From Romboutsia_C sp015668195 (lineage in GTDB: Bacteria > Bacillota > Clostridia > Peptostreptococcales > Peptostreptococcaceae), in NCBI RefSeq assembly GCF_015668195.1, contig NZ_JADPFC010000001.1, positions 310,001-374,000 on the forward strand: a DNA stretch of 64,000 nucleotides, written 5' to 3'. Positions 52,804 through 61,381 of the stretch are shown here, piece after piece. The position numbers and the translations under genes are program-made. The notes beneath the pieces are model-generated. The model was not told the origin of the DNA and searched no databases. It saw only the letters and a program-made list of their open reading frames with translations. Position 1 is the first letter of the stretch. Every line of letters begins with the position of its first letter.

Positions 52804-54201
52804 ATGCAAAATAATATATATAAAGAAGTTATAGAAAAAATAATAGAAAGCATAGATGAAGGTATACATTTTATAGATAAAAATGGGAAAACATTAATAT
52901 ATAATAATGCTATGGCAAAATTAGAATATATGAATAAAGAAGATGTATTAAATAAATCATTCAAAGATGTATTAAAAAATATGGAAATAAAAAATAGTAC
53001 GCTACTTAAAGTTATTAGAAATAAAAAAGAGATAAAAGATAATGTACAAAAGTACTTAAATAAAGATGGAAAAGAAATAACCACCATAAATACGACAATA
53101 CCAGTTGAAATTGATGGGGAGCTAATTGGAGCATTAGAGGTTTCAAAAGATATAACTCAAATTCAAATATTATCAGAACAGATTATAAAATTAAATGATA
53201 TCAAGGAAAATAATAGAAAAAATAAGACTAAAAAAGGATATAACTTTAGTGACGTTATAGGTGAAAGTGAATGTATAAAAAAAGCTATTAACATATCAAA
53301 AAAAGCAACTGAAAGTGATGCAACAGTATTCATATATGGAGAAACAGGAACAGGAAAAGAACTTATAAGTCAATCTATACACTATGAAAGTAAAAGAAAA
53401 GACAAACCATTTATAGCACAAAATTGTGCAGCACTGCCAGAAAGCTTATTAGAAGGAATACTATTTGGAACTGTAAAAGGTGGATTCACAGGTGCAATAG
53501 ATAGGCCAGGTTTATTTGAACAAGCTAATAAGGGTACAATACTTTTAGATGAGATAAATTCTATGCCACTTCAACTTCAAGCAAAGCTACTTAGGGTACT
53601 TCAAGAAGGATACGTAAGAAGAGTTGGAGGAACAAAGGATATACCAGTTGATGTAAGGGTAATAGCTACAACTAATGAAAATCCTGTGAATATATTAGAT
53701 GAAGGAAAACTTAGAAAAGATTTATATTACAGATTAAATGTAATATATATAGAAATACCACCTCTTAGAGAGAGAGGAGACGATATTATATTACTTGCAA
53801 ATAAATTTATAAAAAAATATAATTATAAATTAAATAAAAACTTAATTGGTATATCTGAAAAGGGAGCTAAGGTACTTAAAAATCACTTTTGGCAAGGAAA
53901 TGTAAGAGAATTAGAAAATACTATATACTCTAGTATGAGCCTTATGGAAAATGGAGATGTTTTAGATGAAGATATGATAAATATAAATGAATACAAAACA
54001 AATTTATCAGAAAATACATATATAATAGATATAGGTTCAAAGCCTTTAGACTGGATAATAGGAGATATAGAAGAAAGATACATAAATGAAGCTTTAGAAA
54101 AATCAGGAGAAAATGTAACAAAAGCAGCTGCTATACTTGGTATAACAAGGCAAAACCTTCAGTATAAAATGAAAAAATATAACATAAGAATTAGTAGATA
54201 A
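52804..54201 (+). CDS. Sigma-54-dependent activator (PAS, AAA+, Fis HTH) of the ornithine operon
   Basis: This is a 465-residue enhancer-binding protein. A PAS-like sensor domain (about 8-118, IDEGIHFIDKNGKTLIYNNA) precedes an AAA+ domain (about 150-380) with Walker A GETGTGKE (179-186), ALPESLLEGILFG, the sigma-54 contact loop as GGFTGA (226-231) in place of GAFTGA, Walker B GTILLDEIN and arginine-finger region YRLNV. A C-terminal Fis-type HTH follows (VTKAAAILGITRQNLQYKM). It hydrolyses ATP to open sigma-54 promoters. The gene lies 268 bases before ord, whose promoter is a perfect -24/-12 element. GGTGGAGGG precedes ATG 52804. RocR-like regulators are close relatives. Confidence 0.93.
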   Translation: MQNNIYKEVIEKIIESIDEGIHFIDKNGKTLIYNNAMAKLEYMNKEDVLNKSFKDVLKNMEIKNSTLLKVIRNKKEIKDNVQKYLNKDGKEITTINTTIPVEIDGELIGALEVSKDITQIQILSEQIIKLNDIKENNRKNKTKKGYNFSDVIGESECIKKAINISKKATESDATVFIYGETGTGKELISQSIHYESKRKDKPFIAQNCAALPESLLEGILFGTVKGGFTGAIDRPGLFEQANKGTILLDEINSMPLQLQAKLLRVLQEGYVRRVGGTKDIPVDVRVIATTNENPVNILDEGKLRKDLYYRLNVIYIEIPPLRERGDDIILLANKFIKKYNYKLNKNLIGISEKGAKVLKNHFWQGNVRELENTIYSSMSLMENGDVLDEDMININEYKTNLSENTYIIDIGSKPLDWIIGDIEERYINEALEKSGENVTKAAAILGITRQNLQYKMKKYNIRISR

Positions 54202-54205
54202 TATA

Positions 54206-54253
54206 AGAGCAAAAAATTTTGCAATACATGCAAAATTTAATGCTCTTTTTTTA
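54206..54253 (+). terminator. Terminator after the sigma-54 activator
   Basis: The two-step stem AGAGC...AAATTTTGC / GCAAAATTT...GCTCT is followed by a run of T residues. Confidence 0.88.
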
Positions 54254-54276
54254 TTTTCAAATTCATTGATATATAT

Positions 54277-54301
54277 AATCTGTATGAGATATCAACAGAT
54301 T
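54277..54301. promoter_or_regulatory. Candidate upstream activator site for the ornithine operon
   Basis: The inverted repeat AATCTGT-N11-ACAGATT is centred about 120 bases upstream of the sigma-54 promoter. Its position and 25-base symmetric shape fit a binding site of an enhancer-binding protein with a Fis-type HTH. Confidence 0.55.
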
Positions 54302-54409
54302 TATGATTGAGATAAAATTCTTGCATGTAAAAAGGGGAAAATAACCAATGTATAAAAAACTACGAGGGGTAAAATAGATAAATTTTTTTAAATAGGAAAA
54401 ATTAAAAAA

Positions 54410-54427
54410 TTGGCACTACTCTTGCTT
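54410..54427 (+). promoter_or_regulatory. Sigma-54 (-24/-12) promoter of the ornithine operon
   Basis: TTGGCAC-N5-TTGCTT matches the sigma-54 consensus TGGCAC-N5-TTGCW with correct spacing of the GG and GC pairs. The first gene starts 43 bases downstream. No competing sigma-A promoter is evident. Confidence 0.9.
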
Positions 54428-54469
54428 TATATATAAAATATAAAAAATAAATATAAGGGGGAAGTATGT

Positions 54470-55534
54470 ATGAGAAATATAAAAGTTGGAATATGGGGAT
54501 TTGGAGCAATGGGAAGCGGAATGGCAAAAATGTTACTTAAGAAAAAAGGAGTAGATATAGTTGCAGTTTGTGATATGCATCCAGAAAGAGTAAATAAAAG
54601 TATATATAATGTATTAGGATGTGAAAGAGGAGAAAGACCAGAAGTTATAATAAAGTCTGATTATAAAGAAGCTTTCACTGATGAATGTGCAGATGTTGTG
54701 TTACTTGCAACTGATTCATTCACTAAAGGAGCGTTTAATAAGATTAAATACATATTAGAAAGAAAAATAAACGTTATATCAACAGCAGAAGAAATGTCTT
54801 ATCCTAAAGCACAAGAACCAGAATTAGCTGAAGAGTTAAATAAGATAGCTAAAGAAAATGGAGTAAGTGTACTTGGTACAGGAATAAATCCAGGATTTGT
54901 ACTTGATTTACTAATACTTGCTTTAACTGGAACTTGCGAAGAAGTAGATTATATAAAGGCTGCTAGAGTAAATGACTTATCTCCATTTGGTAAAGCAGTA
55001 ATGATAGAACAAGGTGTTGGAGTTACAAAAGAGGAATTTGAAAGTGGTGTTAAAGATGGTTCAATAGCAGGTCATGTAGGTTTCCCTGAATCTATAAATA
55101 TGATAACTGAAGGTATAGGATGGAACTTAGAAAAAGTAGAAGAAACTAGAGAGCCAATAATTAGTAGTGTTTATAGAAAGAGCGAGTATGCTGAGGTAGA
55201 ATCAGGAAATGTTGCAGGTTGTAGACAATGCGGATATGGATATGTTGATGGAAAAGTTAAAATAGAAATGGAACATCCACAACAAATACTACCTCATTTA
55301 GAAGGTCAATCTACAGGAGATTATGTAACTATAAAAGGAACTCCAGATATAAATTTACAAATAACTCCAGAGATACCAGGAGGAATAGGTACTATAGCAA
55401 TGTGTGTAAACTCTATACCACATGTTATAAATGCAATACCAGGACTTAGAACAATGCTTGATATACCAGTTCCAAGAGCAATAATGGGAGATATGAGAGA
55501 GTTAGTTAATTTAAAAGAAGATGCTAATGCTTAA
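54470..55534 (+). CDS. ord: 2,4-diaminopentanoate dehydrogenase
   Basis: This 354-residue NAD(P)-dependent oxidative deaminase converts 2,4-diaminopentanoate to 2-amino-4-oxopentanoate, the third step of ornithine fermentation. The N-terminal Rossmann motif VGIWGFGAMGSGMA is followed by VAVCDMHPERVNKS. The middle has GTGINPGFVLDLLIL, characteristic of this small dehydrogenase family (related to dihydrodipicolinate reductase). The sequence ends with PRAIMGDMRELVN. It is the first gene behind the sigma-54 promoter, with AGGGGGAAG upstream. Its position at the head of ortA-ortB-oraS-oraE confirms the identity. Confidence 0.95.
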   Translation: MRNIKVGIWGFGAMGSGMAKMLLKKKGVDIVAVCDMHPERVNKSIYNVLGCERGERPEVIIKSDYKEAFTDECADVVLLATDSFTKGAFNKIKYILERKINVISTAEEMSYPKAQEPELAEELNKIAKENGVSVLGTGINPGFVLDLLILALTGTCEEVDYIKAARVNDLSPFGKAVMIEQGVGVTKEEFESGVKDGSIAGHVGFPESINMITEGIGWNLEKVEETREPIISSVYRKSEYAEVESGNVAGCRQCGYGYVDGKVKIEMEHPQQILPHLEGQSTGDYVTIKGTPDINLQITPEIPGGIGTIAMCVNSIPHVINAIPGLRTMLDIPVPRAIMGDMRELVNLKEDANA

Positions 55535-55564
55535 ACATAAATTTATAAATAAAGAATATAACAA

Positions 55565-55599
55565 ACCAATACTAGTAAATTTAATTTACTAGTATTGGT
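55565..55599. repeat. 35-base perfect palindrome between ord and ortA
   Basis: Arms of 17 bases (ACCAATACTAGTAAATT and its complement) surround a single T. No T tract follows; the ortA ribosome site begins 8 bases later. It may act as an mRNA processing or stabilising hairpin, or weakly attenuate downstream expression. Confidence 0.7.
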
Positions 55600-55620
55600 A
55601 AATAAAAGGAGAATAAAATT

Positions 55621-55932
55621 ATGGATGCTAAGCGTGGTAATTGGGTAATAATTCACAATATAGTATTAGAATCTAGCCAAAGGGCACCACAAGTTCCAGA
55701 TGATACAAAATTACATCCTCTTGAAATGTGGGTTAAAGGGTTTATAGAAGAAGATGCTAATATTGGTGAATTAGTCAATATAAAAACTATAACAGGAAGA
55801 AATGTAAGTGGAAAATTACTAAAAGTAGAACCATATTATGAACATGATTATGGAAAGTGTATACCAGAATTACTTCAAATAGGTTTACAGGCGAGAAATA
55901 TACTATTTGGAGGTGAATTAGATGAAAGATAA
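55621..55932 (+). CDS. ortA: 2-amino-4-ketopentanoate thiolase alpha subunit
   Basis: This is a 103-residue small subunit of the PLP thiolase that cleaves 2-amino-4-oxopentanoate with CoA into D-alanine and acetyl-CoA. The short conserved protein has ARxGNWVIIHNIVLE-like start (KRGNWVIIHNIVLE), a middle PLEMWVKGFI segment and a terminal YGKCIPELLQIG motif. AAAGGAG precedes ATG 55621. It overlaps ortB by 11 bases, indicating translational coupling of the two subunits. Identification rests on length, pairing with OrtB and operon position. Confidence 0.93.
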   Translation: MDAKRGNWVIIHNIVLESSQRAPQVPDDTKLHPLEMWVKGFIEEDANIGELVNIKTITGRNVSGKLLKVEPYYEHDYGKCIPELLQIGLQARNILFGGELDER

Positions 55933-57340
55933 TAGCTATAGTGCTGTAATGAGTAGAAAAAATGAAATAATGAAAAATGCAATAGGTATAGATTATACAA
56001 AATTTGAAAATGAAGGAATATCTTTTGACTATGAAAAAATGATGAAAGAAACTGGATATTCTTTAAGTGAAATAGAAAAAATTCAAGGAGATTATGCAGT
56101 AGGAAATACCCCATTAATAGAACTTAAAAATATAACTAAACTTGCTAGAAAAGTATCACCAAAAGGAAAAGGTGCAAAGATATTTGTAAAAGATGAAGCA
56201 TGTAATGCATCTGGAAGTTTTAAAGCAAGACGTGCAGCAACAGCAGTATATCACGCTAAAAAAATGGGATATAAGGGAGTAATTGCAGCAACTAGTGGGA
56301 ACTATGGAGCAGCAGTTGCATCTCAAGCTGCCATGCAAGGTCTTAAATGTATAATAGTTCAAGAGTGTTATGACAGTAATGGTATAGGTCAACCTGAAAT
56401 AATAGAAAAAGCAAGAAAATGTGAAGCTTATGGTGCTGAAGTTGTTCAATTAACTGTAGGACCTGAATTATTTTATACATTCCTAATTATGCTAGAAGAA
56501 ACAGGATACTTTAATGCATCATTATATTCTCCATTTGGTATAGCTGGCGTTGAGACACTAGGATATGAAATAGCTATGCAGTGTAGAGAAAAATTAGGAA
56601 AAGATCCAGATGTAGTAGTGTGTACTAATGCAGGTGGAGGAAATTTAACAGGAACAGCTAGAGGACTTATAAAAGCTGGAGCGACAGGTGTTAAAGTAGT
56701 AGGGGCAAGTGTTAATCTAAAAGGACTTCACATGGCTAGTGACACTCAATTTAATAAAAAATCATTTACTACAGGGCATACTGGATTTGGAATACCATTT
56801 TGTACTTGGCCAGATCGTTCAGATGTACCAAGATCAGCTGCAAGACCACTAAGATATATGGATAGATACTTAACAGTAAATCAAGGGGAAGTATTTTATA
56901 TGACGGAACTACTAGCACAGCTTGAAGGTATAGAAAGAGGTCCCGCAGGAAATACATCTTTGGCAGTAGCATTTAGTTTAGCTAGGGAACTAGATGAAGA
57001 CCAAATAATAGTAGTTCAAGAAACAGAGTATACAGGAGCTGGAAAGCATATAAATCCACAGCTTACATTTGCCCGTGAAAATGGTATAGAAATAAAATTT
57101 GGGAATCCACAAGATGAAGTTTGCGGAGAAAATTTAATATTACCATCACATCCAAGTTTGATAAAAGCAATTGATTTAGATATGAATAAGATAAAAGAAT
57201 CTTATATAAAAAATGCAATAAAAAATAATAATGTAAGTGAGTTAAACAATGAAGATATAGAATTTTTAGCTAAAGATTGTAAGTGTGACATAGAGTTTGT
57301 AAAAAATGCTGCTAGTAAAGTACTAATTGAGAATAGATAA
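55922..57340 (+). CDS. ortB: 2-amino-4-ketopentanoate thiolase beta subunit (PLP)
   Basis: This is a 472-residue fold-type II PLP enzyme, the catalytic subunit of the thiolase. The PLP lysine is Lys101 in NASGSFKARRAA. The phosphate-binding glycine loop is NAGGGNLTG, and the threonine-synthase-like GNTPLIEL and TSGNYGAAVA elements are present. It differs from diaminopropionate or threonine enzymes by length and by pairing with OrtA. The start ATG overlaps ortA. The C-terminal 60 residues are helical and less conserved. It is followed by a 62-base gap before oraS. Confidence 0.94.
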   Translation: MKDNSYSAVMSRKNEIMKNAIGIDYTKFENEGISFDYEKMMKETGYSLSEIEKIQGDYAVGNTPLIELKNITKLARKVSPKGKGAKIFVKDEACNASGSFKARRAATAVYHAKKMGYKGVIAATSGNYGAAVASQAAMQGLKCIIVQECYDSNGIGQPEIIEKARKCEAYGAEVVQLTVGPELFYTFLIMLEETGYFNASLYSPFGIAGVETLGYEIAMQCREKLGKDPDVVVCTNAGGGNLTGTARGLIKAGATGVKVVGASVNLKGLHMASDTQFNKKSFTTGHTGFGIPFCTWPDRSDVPRSAARPLRYMDRYLTVNQGEVFYMTELLAQLEGIERGPAGNTSLAVAFSLARELDEDQIIVVQETEYTGAGKHINPQLTFARENGIEIKFGNPQDEVCGENLILPSHPSLIKAIDLDMNKIKESYIKNAIKNNNVSELNNEDIEFLAKDCKCDIEFVKNAASKVLIENR

Positions 57341-57402
57341 AATAATTACCTTATTGTAATAGTTAATTATATAGAAATAATTTAGAATTAGGGGGAAGCT
57401 TA

Positions 57403-57777
57403 ATGAAAAAAAGAATTGATGATTTTAATGAAAGAAGAGTTCATCTCTCAAATTTAAGTGATGAAGAATTAAAAGCTAGATTTTGGAGTTTAGCAAGTGA
57501 AATAGTTGAACCAATGATAGAACTAGGAAGAAAAAATACTACACCATCAATAGAAAGATCGGTACTACTTAGAATGGGATTTTCTTCTTTAGAAGCCAAA
57601 GAAATCGTAAATGGTGTACTTGAAAATGGACTTATAGGAAAAGGTGTGGGTCACGTTGTTTATAAATTTTCCAAAGAAAAAAATATAAGTGTTCGCGAAG
57701 CTGGTCTTATGCTTATAGAAAATAAATATTGGGATGAAGTAGTTAATTTATTTTCAAAGGAGGGAGCACAATGTTAA
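57403..57777 (+). CDS. oraS: D-ornithine 4,5-aminomutase small subunit
   Basis: This 124-residue subunit partners OraE in moving the 5-amino group of D-ornithine to C4. Landmarks are RRVHLSNLSDEELKARFW near the N-terminus, TTPSIERSVLLRMGFSSLEA and GKGVGHVVYKFSKEKN. It carries no cofactor itself but completes the active-site architecture in the known heterotetramer. GGGGGAAG precedes ATG 57403. It overlaps oraE by 7 bases. Confidence 0.95.
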   Translation: MKKRIDDFNERRVHLSNLSDEELKARFWSLASEIVEPMIELGRKNTTPSIERSVLLRMGFSSLEAKEIVNGVLENGLIGKGVGHVVYKFSKEKNISVREAGLMLIENKYWDEVVNLFSKEGAQC

Positions 57778-59987
57778 AAGAAAATAAAAAATTAGATATA
57801 GAATATATACTAAAAGATTTAGAAAATTATAGACCAAAAAGAAGAGGCTGGACATGGAGAGAAAATGAAAAAGATTTAGAAATGGGGCCTTTTAAATATA
57901 AAGATTGTTCATCACCTTTAAAAGAGAGTGTAGCACTTCCTTCAGCTAAATATTTTAATAATATAGACCCTCAACCTAATGCAGTTATAACTACCGAAAT
58001 AGCATCGGGAAGATTTGAAGATGATATAAGAAGAATGAGAATGGCAGCGCATCATGGAGCAGATCATTTAATGGTTATAAGAACAGCTGGCCAATCTCAC
58101 TTTGATGGATTAATAGAAGGAACACCACAAGGAATAGGAGGGGTTCCTATAACAAGAAAGCAAGTTAGAGCACAAAGAAAAGCTCTTGATTTTATAGAAG
58201 AAGAAGTTGGAAGACCAATAAATTACCATTCTTATGTAAGTGGAGTTGCAGGACCTGAGGTTGCTGTAATGTTTGCGGAAGAAGGAATAAACGGAGCACA
58301 TCAAGATCCACAGTACAATGTATTATATAGAAATATAAATATGATAAGATCATTTGTTGATGCTTGTGAAGCGAAAAATATAATGGCTTTTGCTAATATG
58401 GCACAAATAGATGGAGCACACAATGCAAATGCAACAGCTAGAGAAGCTTGGAAGGTTATGCCTGAACTTATGGTTCAACATGCTCTAAACTCAGTATTCT
58501 CAGAAAAAGTGGGAATAAATAAAGATAATATATGTCTGTCAACCGTACCACCAACAGCACCTCCAGCACCATGTTTAACATTAGACCTACCTTATGCAGT
58601 AGCCTTAAGAGAGTTATTTAGTGAATATAAAATGAGAGCACAAATGAACACTAAATATATGGACTCATCAACTAGAGAAGCAACAGTAACTCATGTACTT
58701 AACTTATTAACTTCAGTTTTAACAAGAGCTGATATACAATCTACTATAACTCCAGACGAAGGAAGAAATGTTCCTTGGCATATGTACAATATAGAAGCTT
58801 GTGATACTGCAAAACAAGCACTTGTTGGTATGGATGGACTTATGGATATGATAGAACTTAAAAAAACAGGCCCACTTAGAGATAAAGCAAGAGAGCTAAA
58901 AGAAAGAGCAGTATTATATATGGAAGAAATATTAGAAGAAGGTGGATATTTCGAAGCTGTTGAAAAAGGATTCTTTGTTGATTCTGGTAACTATCCAGAA
59001 AGAAATGGAGATGGAATAAGCAGAAAGATAAGAGAAGGCGTAGGAGCAGGAAGTGTATATGAAAGAGATGAAGATTACCTAGCTCCAGTTAGTGCTCACT
59101 TTGGATACAATAATGTAGCTCAATATGATGAAACTTTAGTAGATAATCCTTCTAAGTTGATAGGTGGATGTACTTTTGAAGAGCCAGATAAAATAATATA
59201 TATAGATGAATTAGACGATATGGATAATGTAAATATAAGACTTAAAGACGTTGAAGAATTTAGAAACTCTACTAAGATAAAGCCAGAAATGGAATGGTGT
59301 GCAGATGGTACAGTAATGCTTACTATGATGCTCCCAACAGATAAGAGAACTGCTGAATTTGCAGCTATAGAATTTGCTAAGAAAATGAACTTAGAAGAAG
59401 TAGAAGTTATTCATAGAGAAGTTATGCATAGTGCAGAAGGAACTAGAATAGAGTTAAAAGGAAAGGTTCCATTTAGTGTAGATATAGCTAAACTTGATAT
59501 ACCAGAAGAACAAAAGGTAATGACAGACGATGAAATAAGAGAAGATATAGAAAAAATGCCTATGAAGATAGTTTGTGCAACAATAGGAGAAGATGAACAC
59601 TCTGTTGGACTTAGAGAAGTTATAGACATAAAACATGGTGGTATAGAAAAATATGGTATAGAATGCCACTACTTAGGAACATCAGTACCAGTTGAAAAAT
59701 TAGTAAATGCAGCAATAGAGTTAAATGCAGATGCTATACTTGCATCAACTATAATAAGTCATGATGATATACACTACAAAAATATGAAAAAACTACATGA
59801 CTATTGTGTAGAAAAAGGAATAAGAGATAATGTAATGGTAGCGGCAGGAGGAACTCAAGTAACGCCTGATATAGCAGTTGAAAATGGAATGGATGCTGGA
59901 TTTGGAAGAAGTGATAGAGGTGTTAATGTAGCTACGTTCTTAGTTGAGAAAAGAAGAGAAAAATTAGCACTAGAAGGAAATGATTAA
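57771..59987 (+). CDS. oraE: D-ornithine 4,5-aminomutase large subunit (B12 and PLP)
   Basis: This 738-residue catalytic subunit uses adenosylcobalamin and PLP. A TIM-barrel domain fills the first 500 or so residues (AAHHGADHLMVIRTAGQSHF, STVPPTAPPAPCL, ITPDEGRNVPWHMYN). The C-terminal Rossmann-like cobalamin domain has the DxHxxG motif EDEHSVG with His610 as cobalt ligand, and Lys621 in VIDIKHGGI eleven residues later as the PLP-binding lysine. This spacing equals that of the characterised Clostridium sticklandii enzyme. GTSVPVEKL and ASTIISHDD continue the B12 fold. It is translationally coupled to oraS. Confidence 0.96.
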   Translation: MLKENKKLDIEYILKDLENYRPKRRGWTWRENEKDLEMGPFKYKDCSSPLKESVALPSAKYFNNIDPQPNAVITTEIASGRFEDDIRRMRMAAHHGADHLMVIRTAGQSHFDGLIEGTPQGIGGVPITRKQVRAQRKALDFIEEEVGRPINYHSYVSGVAGPEVAVMFAEEGINGAHQDPQYNVLYRNINMIRSFVDACEAKNIMAFANMAQIDGAHNANATAREAWKVMPELMVQHALNSVFSEKVGINKDNICLSTVPPTAPPAPCLTLDLPYAVALRELFSEYKMRAQMNTKYMDSSTREATVTHVLNLLTSVLTRADIQSTITPDEGRNVPWHMYNIEACDTAKQALVGMDGLMDMIELKKTGPLRDKARELKERAVLYMEEILEEGGYFEAVEKGFFVDSGNYPERNGDGISRKIREGVGAGSVYERDEDYLAPVSAHFGYNNVAQYDETLVDNPSKLIGGCTFEEPDKIIYIDELDDMDNVNIRLKDVEEFRNSTKIKPEMEWCADGTVMLTMMLPTDKRTAEFAAIEFAKKMNLEEVEVIHREVMHSAEGTRIELKGKVPFSVDIAKLDIPEEQKVMTDDEIREDIEKMPMKIVCATIGEDEHSVGLREVIDIKHGGIEKYGIECHYLGTSVPVEKLVNAAIELNADAILASTIISHDDIHYKNMKKLHDYCVEKGIRDNVMVAAGGTQVTPDIAVENGMDAGFGRSDRGVNVATFLVEKRREKLALEGND

Positions 59988-59989
59988 AC

Positions 59990-61381
59990 ATGAAAGTAGA
60001 TGTATTAGTTGCTGAAATAGGCTCTACAACAACTGTTGTAAATGCCTTTTTCGGCATACATACAGACAGTCCAAAATTTATTGGTCAAGGTCAAGCACCG
60101 ACAACTGTATTTGAAGGTGGAGATGTAAGAAATGGACTAAAAGGTGCAATAGATGATTTAGCTAAAAATCTAGGAGTAAATAGTATAGACTATAATGACT
60201 TTTTTGCTACATCTAGTGCGGCAGGTGGTCTTAAAATGACTGTTCATGGACTTGTATATGATATGACGGCTAAAGCTGCTAAAGAAGCGGCTCTTGGAGC
60301 GGGAGCTGTTATACATAAAGTAACAGCGGGAAAATTAAGAAGAACGGATTTAAAAGAAATAAAAGATATAAGTCCGAATATAATACTTATAGCTGGTGGG
60401 GTAGACTATGGAGAGCGAGATACTGCAATTTATAATGCAGAATTAATAGCAGGACTTAATCTAGGAATACCTGTTATATATGCTGGAAATATTGAAAATA
60501 TAGAAGAAATAAAATTAATATTTGAAGATACAAACTATAAGCTATATATAGTTGACAACGTATATCCTAAAATTGATTATCTAAATATAGAACCAACTAG
60601 ATGCGTTATACAAAATGTATTTGAAGAACATATAACCAATGCGCCGGGTATGGAACATATAAAAGAATTAGTCAATGGTTACATAACGCCAACACCAGGG
60701 GCTGTTATGGAGGCATCAAAGCTACTTAGAAAAAATATAGGAGATTTGATGGTTATAGATGTAGGAGGGGCAACTACTGATATACATTCTGTAACAGAAG
60801 GAAATGATGGAATAAGTAGGATACTTGTAAATCCAGAACCAATAGCTAAAAGAAGTGTTGAAGGTGACTTAGGTGTTTATGTAAATATGAGAAATATAGT
60901 AAATACTATAGGAAAGGAAAAGCTACAAGAAGAATTAATTGATATAGATTTAGATGAGATTATAGAAAATTACTTACCAATACCAAAAACTAAAGAACAA
61001 ATAACTTTAGTAGAAAGACTTACTAAAGAAGCAGTACTTCGTGCTACTAAAAGACATGCAGGAATAATAAGAAGTATATATTCTACTAGTGGAAAGAATA
61101 AAGTAGCTGAAGGTAAGGATTTAACAGAAGTTAGATATATTGTAGGAACTGGTGGAGCTTTAACCAGACTTCCTAACAGAGTTGAAATAATGAAAGAAAT
61201 ACCTAAAAATAACAAAAATAAGGAACTATTATTTCCAAAAGAAACTGTAAAAATATTAGTAGATAATAAATATATAATGGCATCGCTTGGAGTATTATCT
61301 AAAAAATACGAAGATGCAGCTCTTAAGCTTATGTTAAAGAGTTTAAATTTTAAGGAGGAAGCTTCGTGTATCCGAGATTAG
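59990..61381 (+). CDS. GlmL/MutL-like ATPase, likely aminomutase reactivating factor
   Basis: This is a 463-residue ASKHA-type ATPase of the MutL/GlmL family, found next to B12-dependent mutases. ATP-binding elements are LVAEIGSTTTVVNAFF (phosphate 1) and LMVIDVGGATTDIHSV (phosphate 2), with GTGGALTRLPN for adenosine. Such proteins are thought to remove damaged cobalamin from, or otherwise maintain, glutamate mutase and ornithine aminomutase. It starts two bases after the oraE stop and overlaps orr by 16 bases, so it is expressed stoichiometrically with the mutase. The precise activity on OraE is inferred. Confidence 0.9.
   Translation: MKVDVLVAEIGSTTTVVNAFFGIHTDSPKFIGQGQAPTTVFEGGDVRNGLKGAIDDLAKNLGVNSIDYNDFFATSSAAGGLKMTVHGLVYDMTAKAAKEAALGAGAVIHKVTAGKLRRTDLKEIKDISPNIILIAGGVDYGERDTAIYNAELIAGLNLGIPVIYAGNIENIEEIKLIFEDTNYKLYIVDNVYPKIDYLNIEPTRCVIQNVFEEHITNAPGMEHIKELVNGYITPTPGAVMEASKLLRKNIGDLMVIDVGGATTDIHSVTEGNDGISRILVNPEPIAKRSVEGDLGVYVNMRNIVNTIGKEKLQEELIDIDLDEIIENYLPIPKTKEQITLVERLTKEAVLRATKRHAGIIRSIYSTSGKNKVAEGKDLTEVRYIVGTGGALTRLPNRVEIMKEIPKNNKNKELLFPKETVKILVDNKYIMASLGVLSKKYEDAALKLMLKSLNFKEEASCIRD

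Noticed and set aside
55565..55599. Palindrome in the ornithine operon as a transcription terminator
   Set aside because: There is no T tract, and it lies inside an operon whose downstream genes have no other visible promoter.
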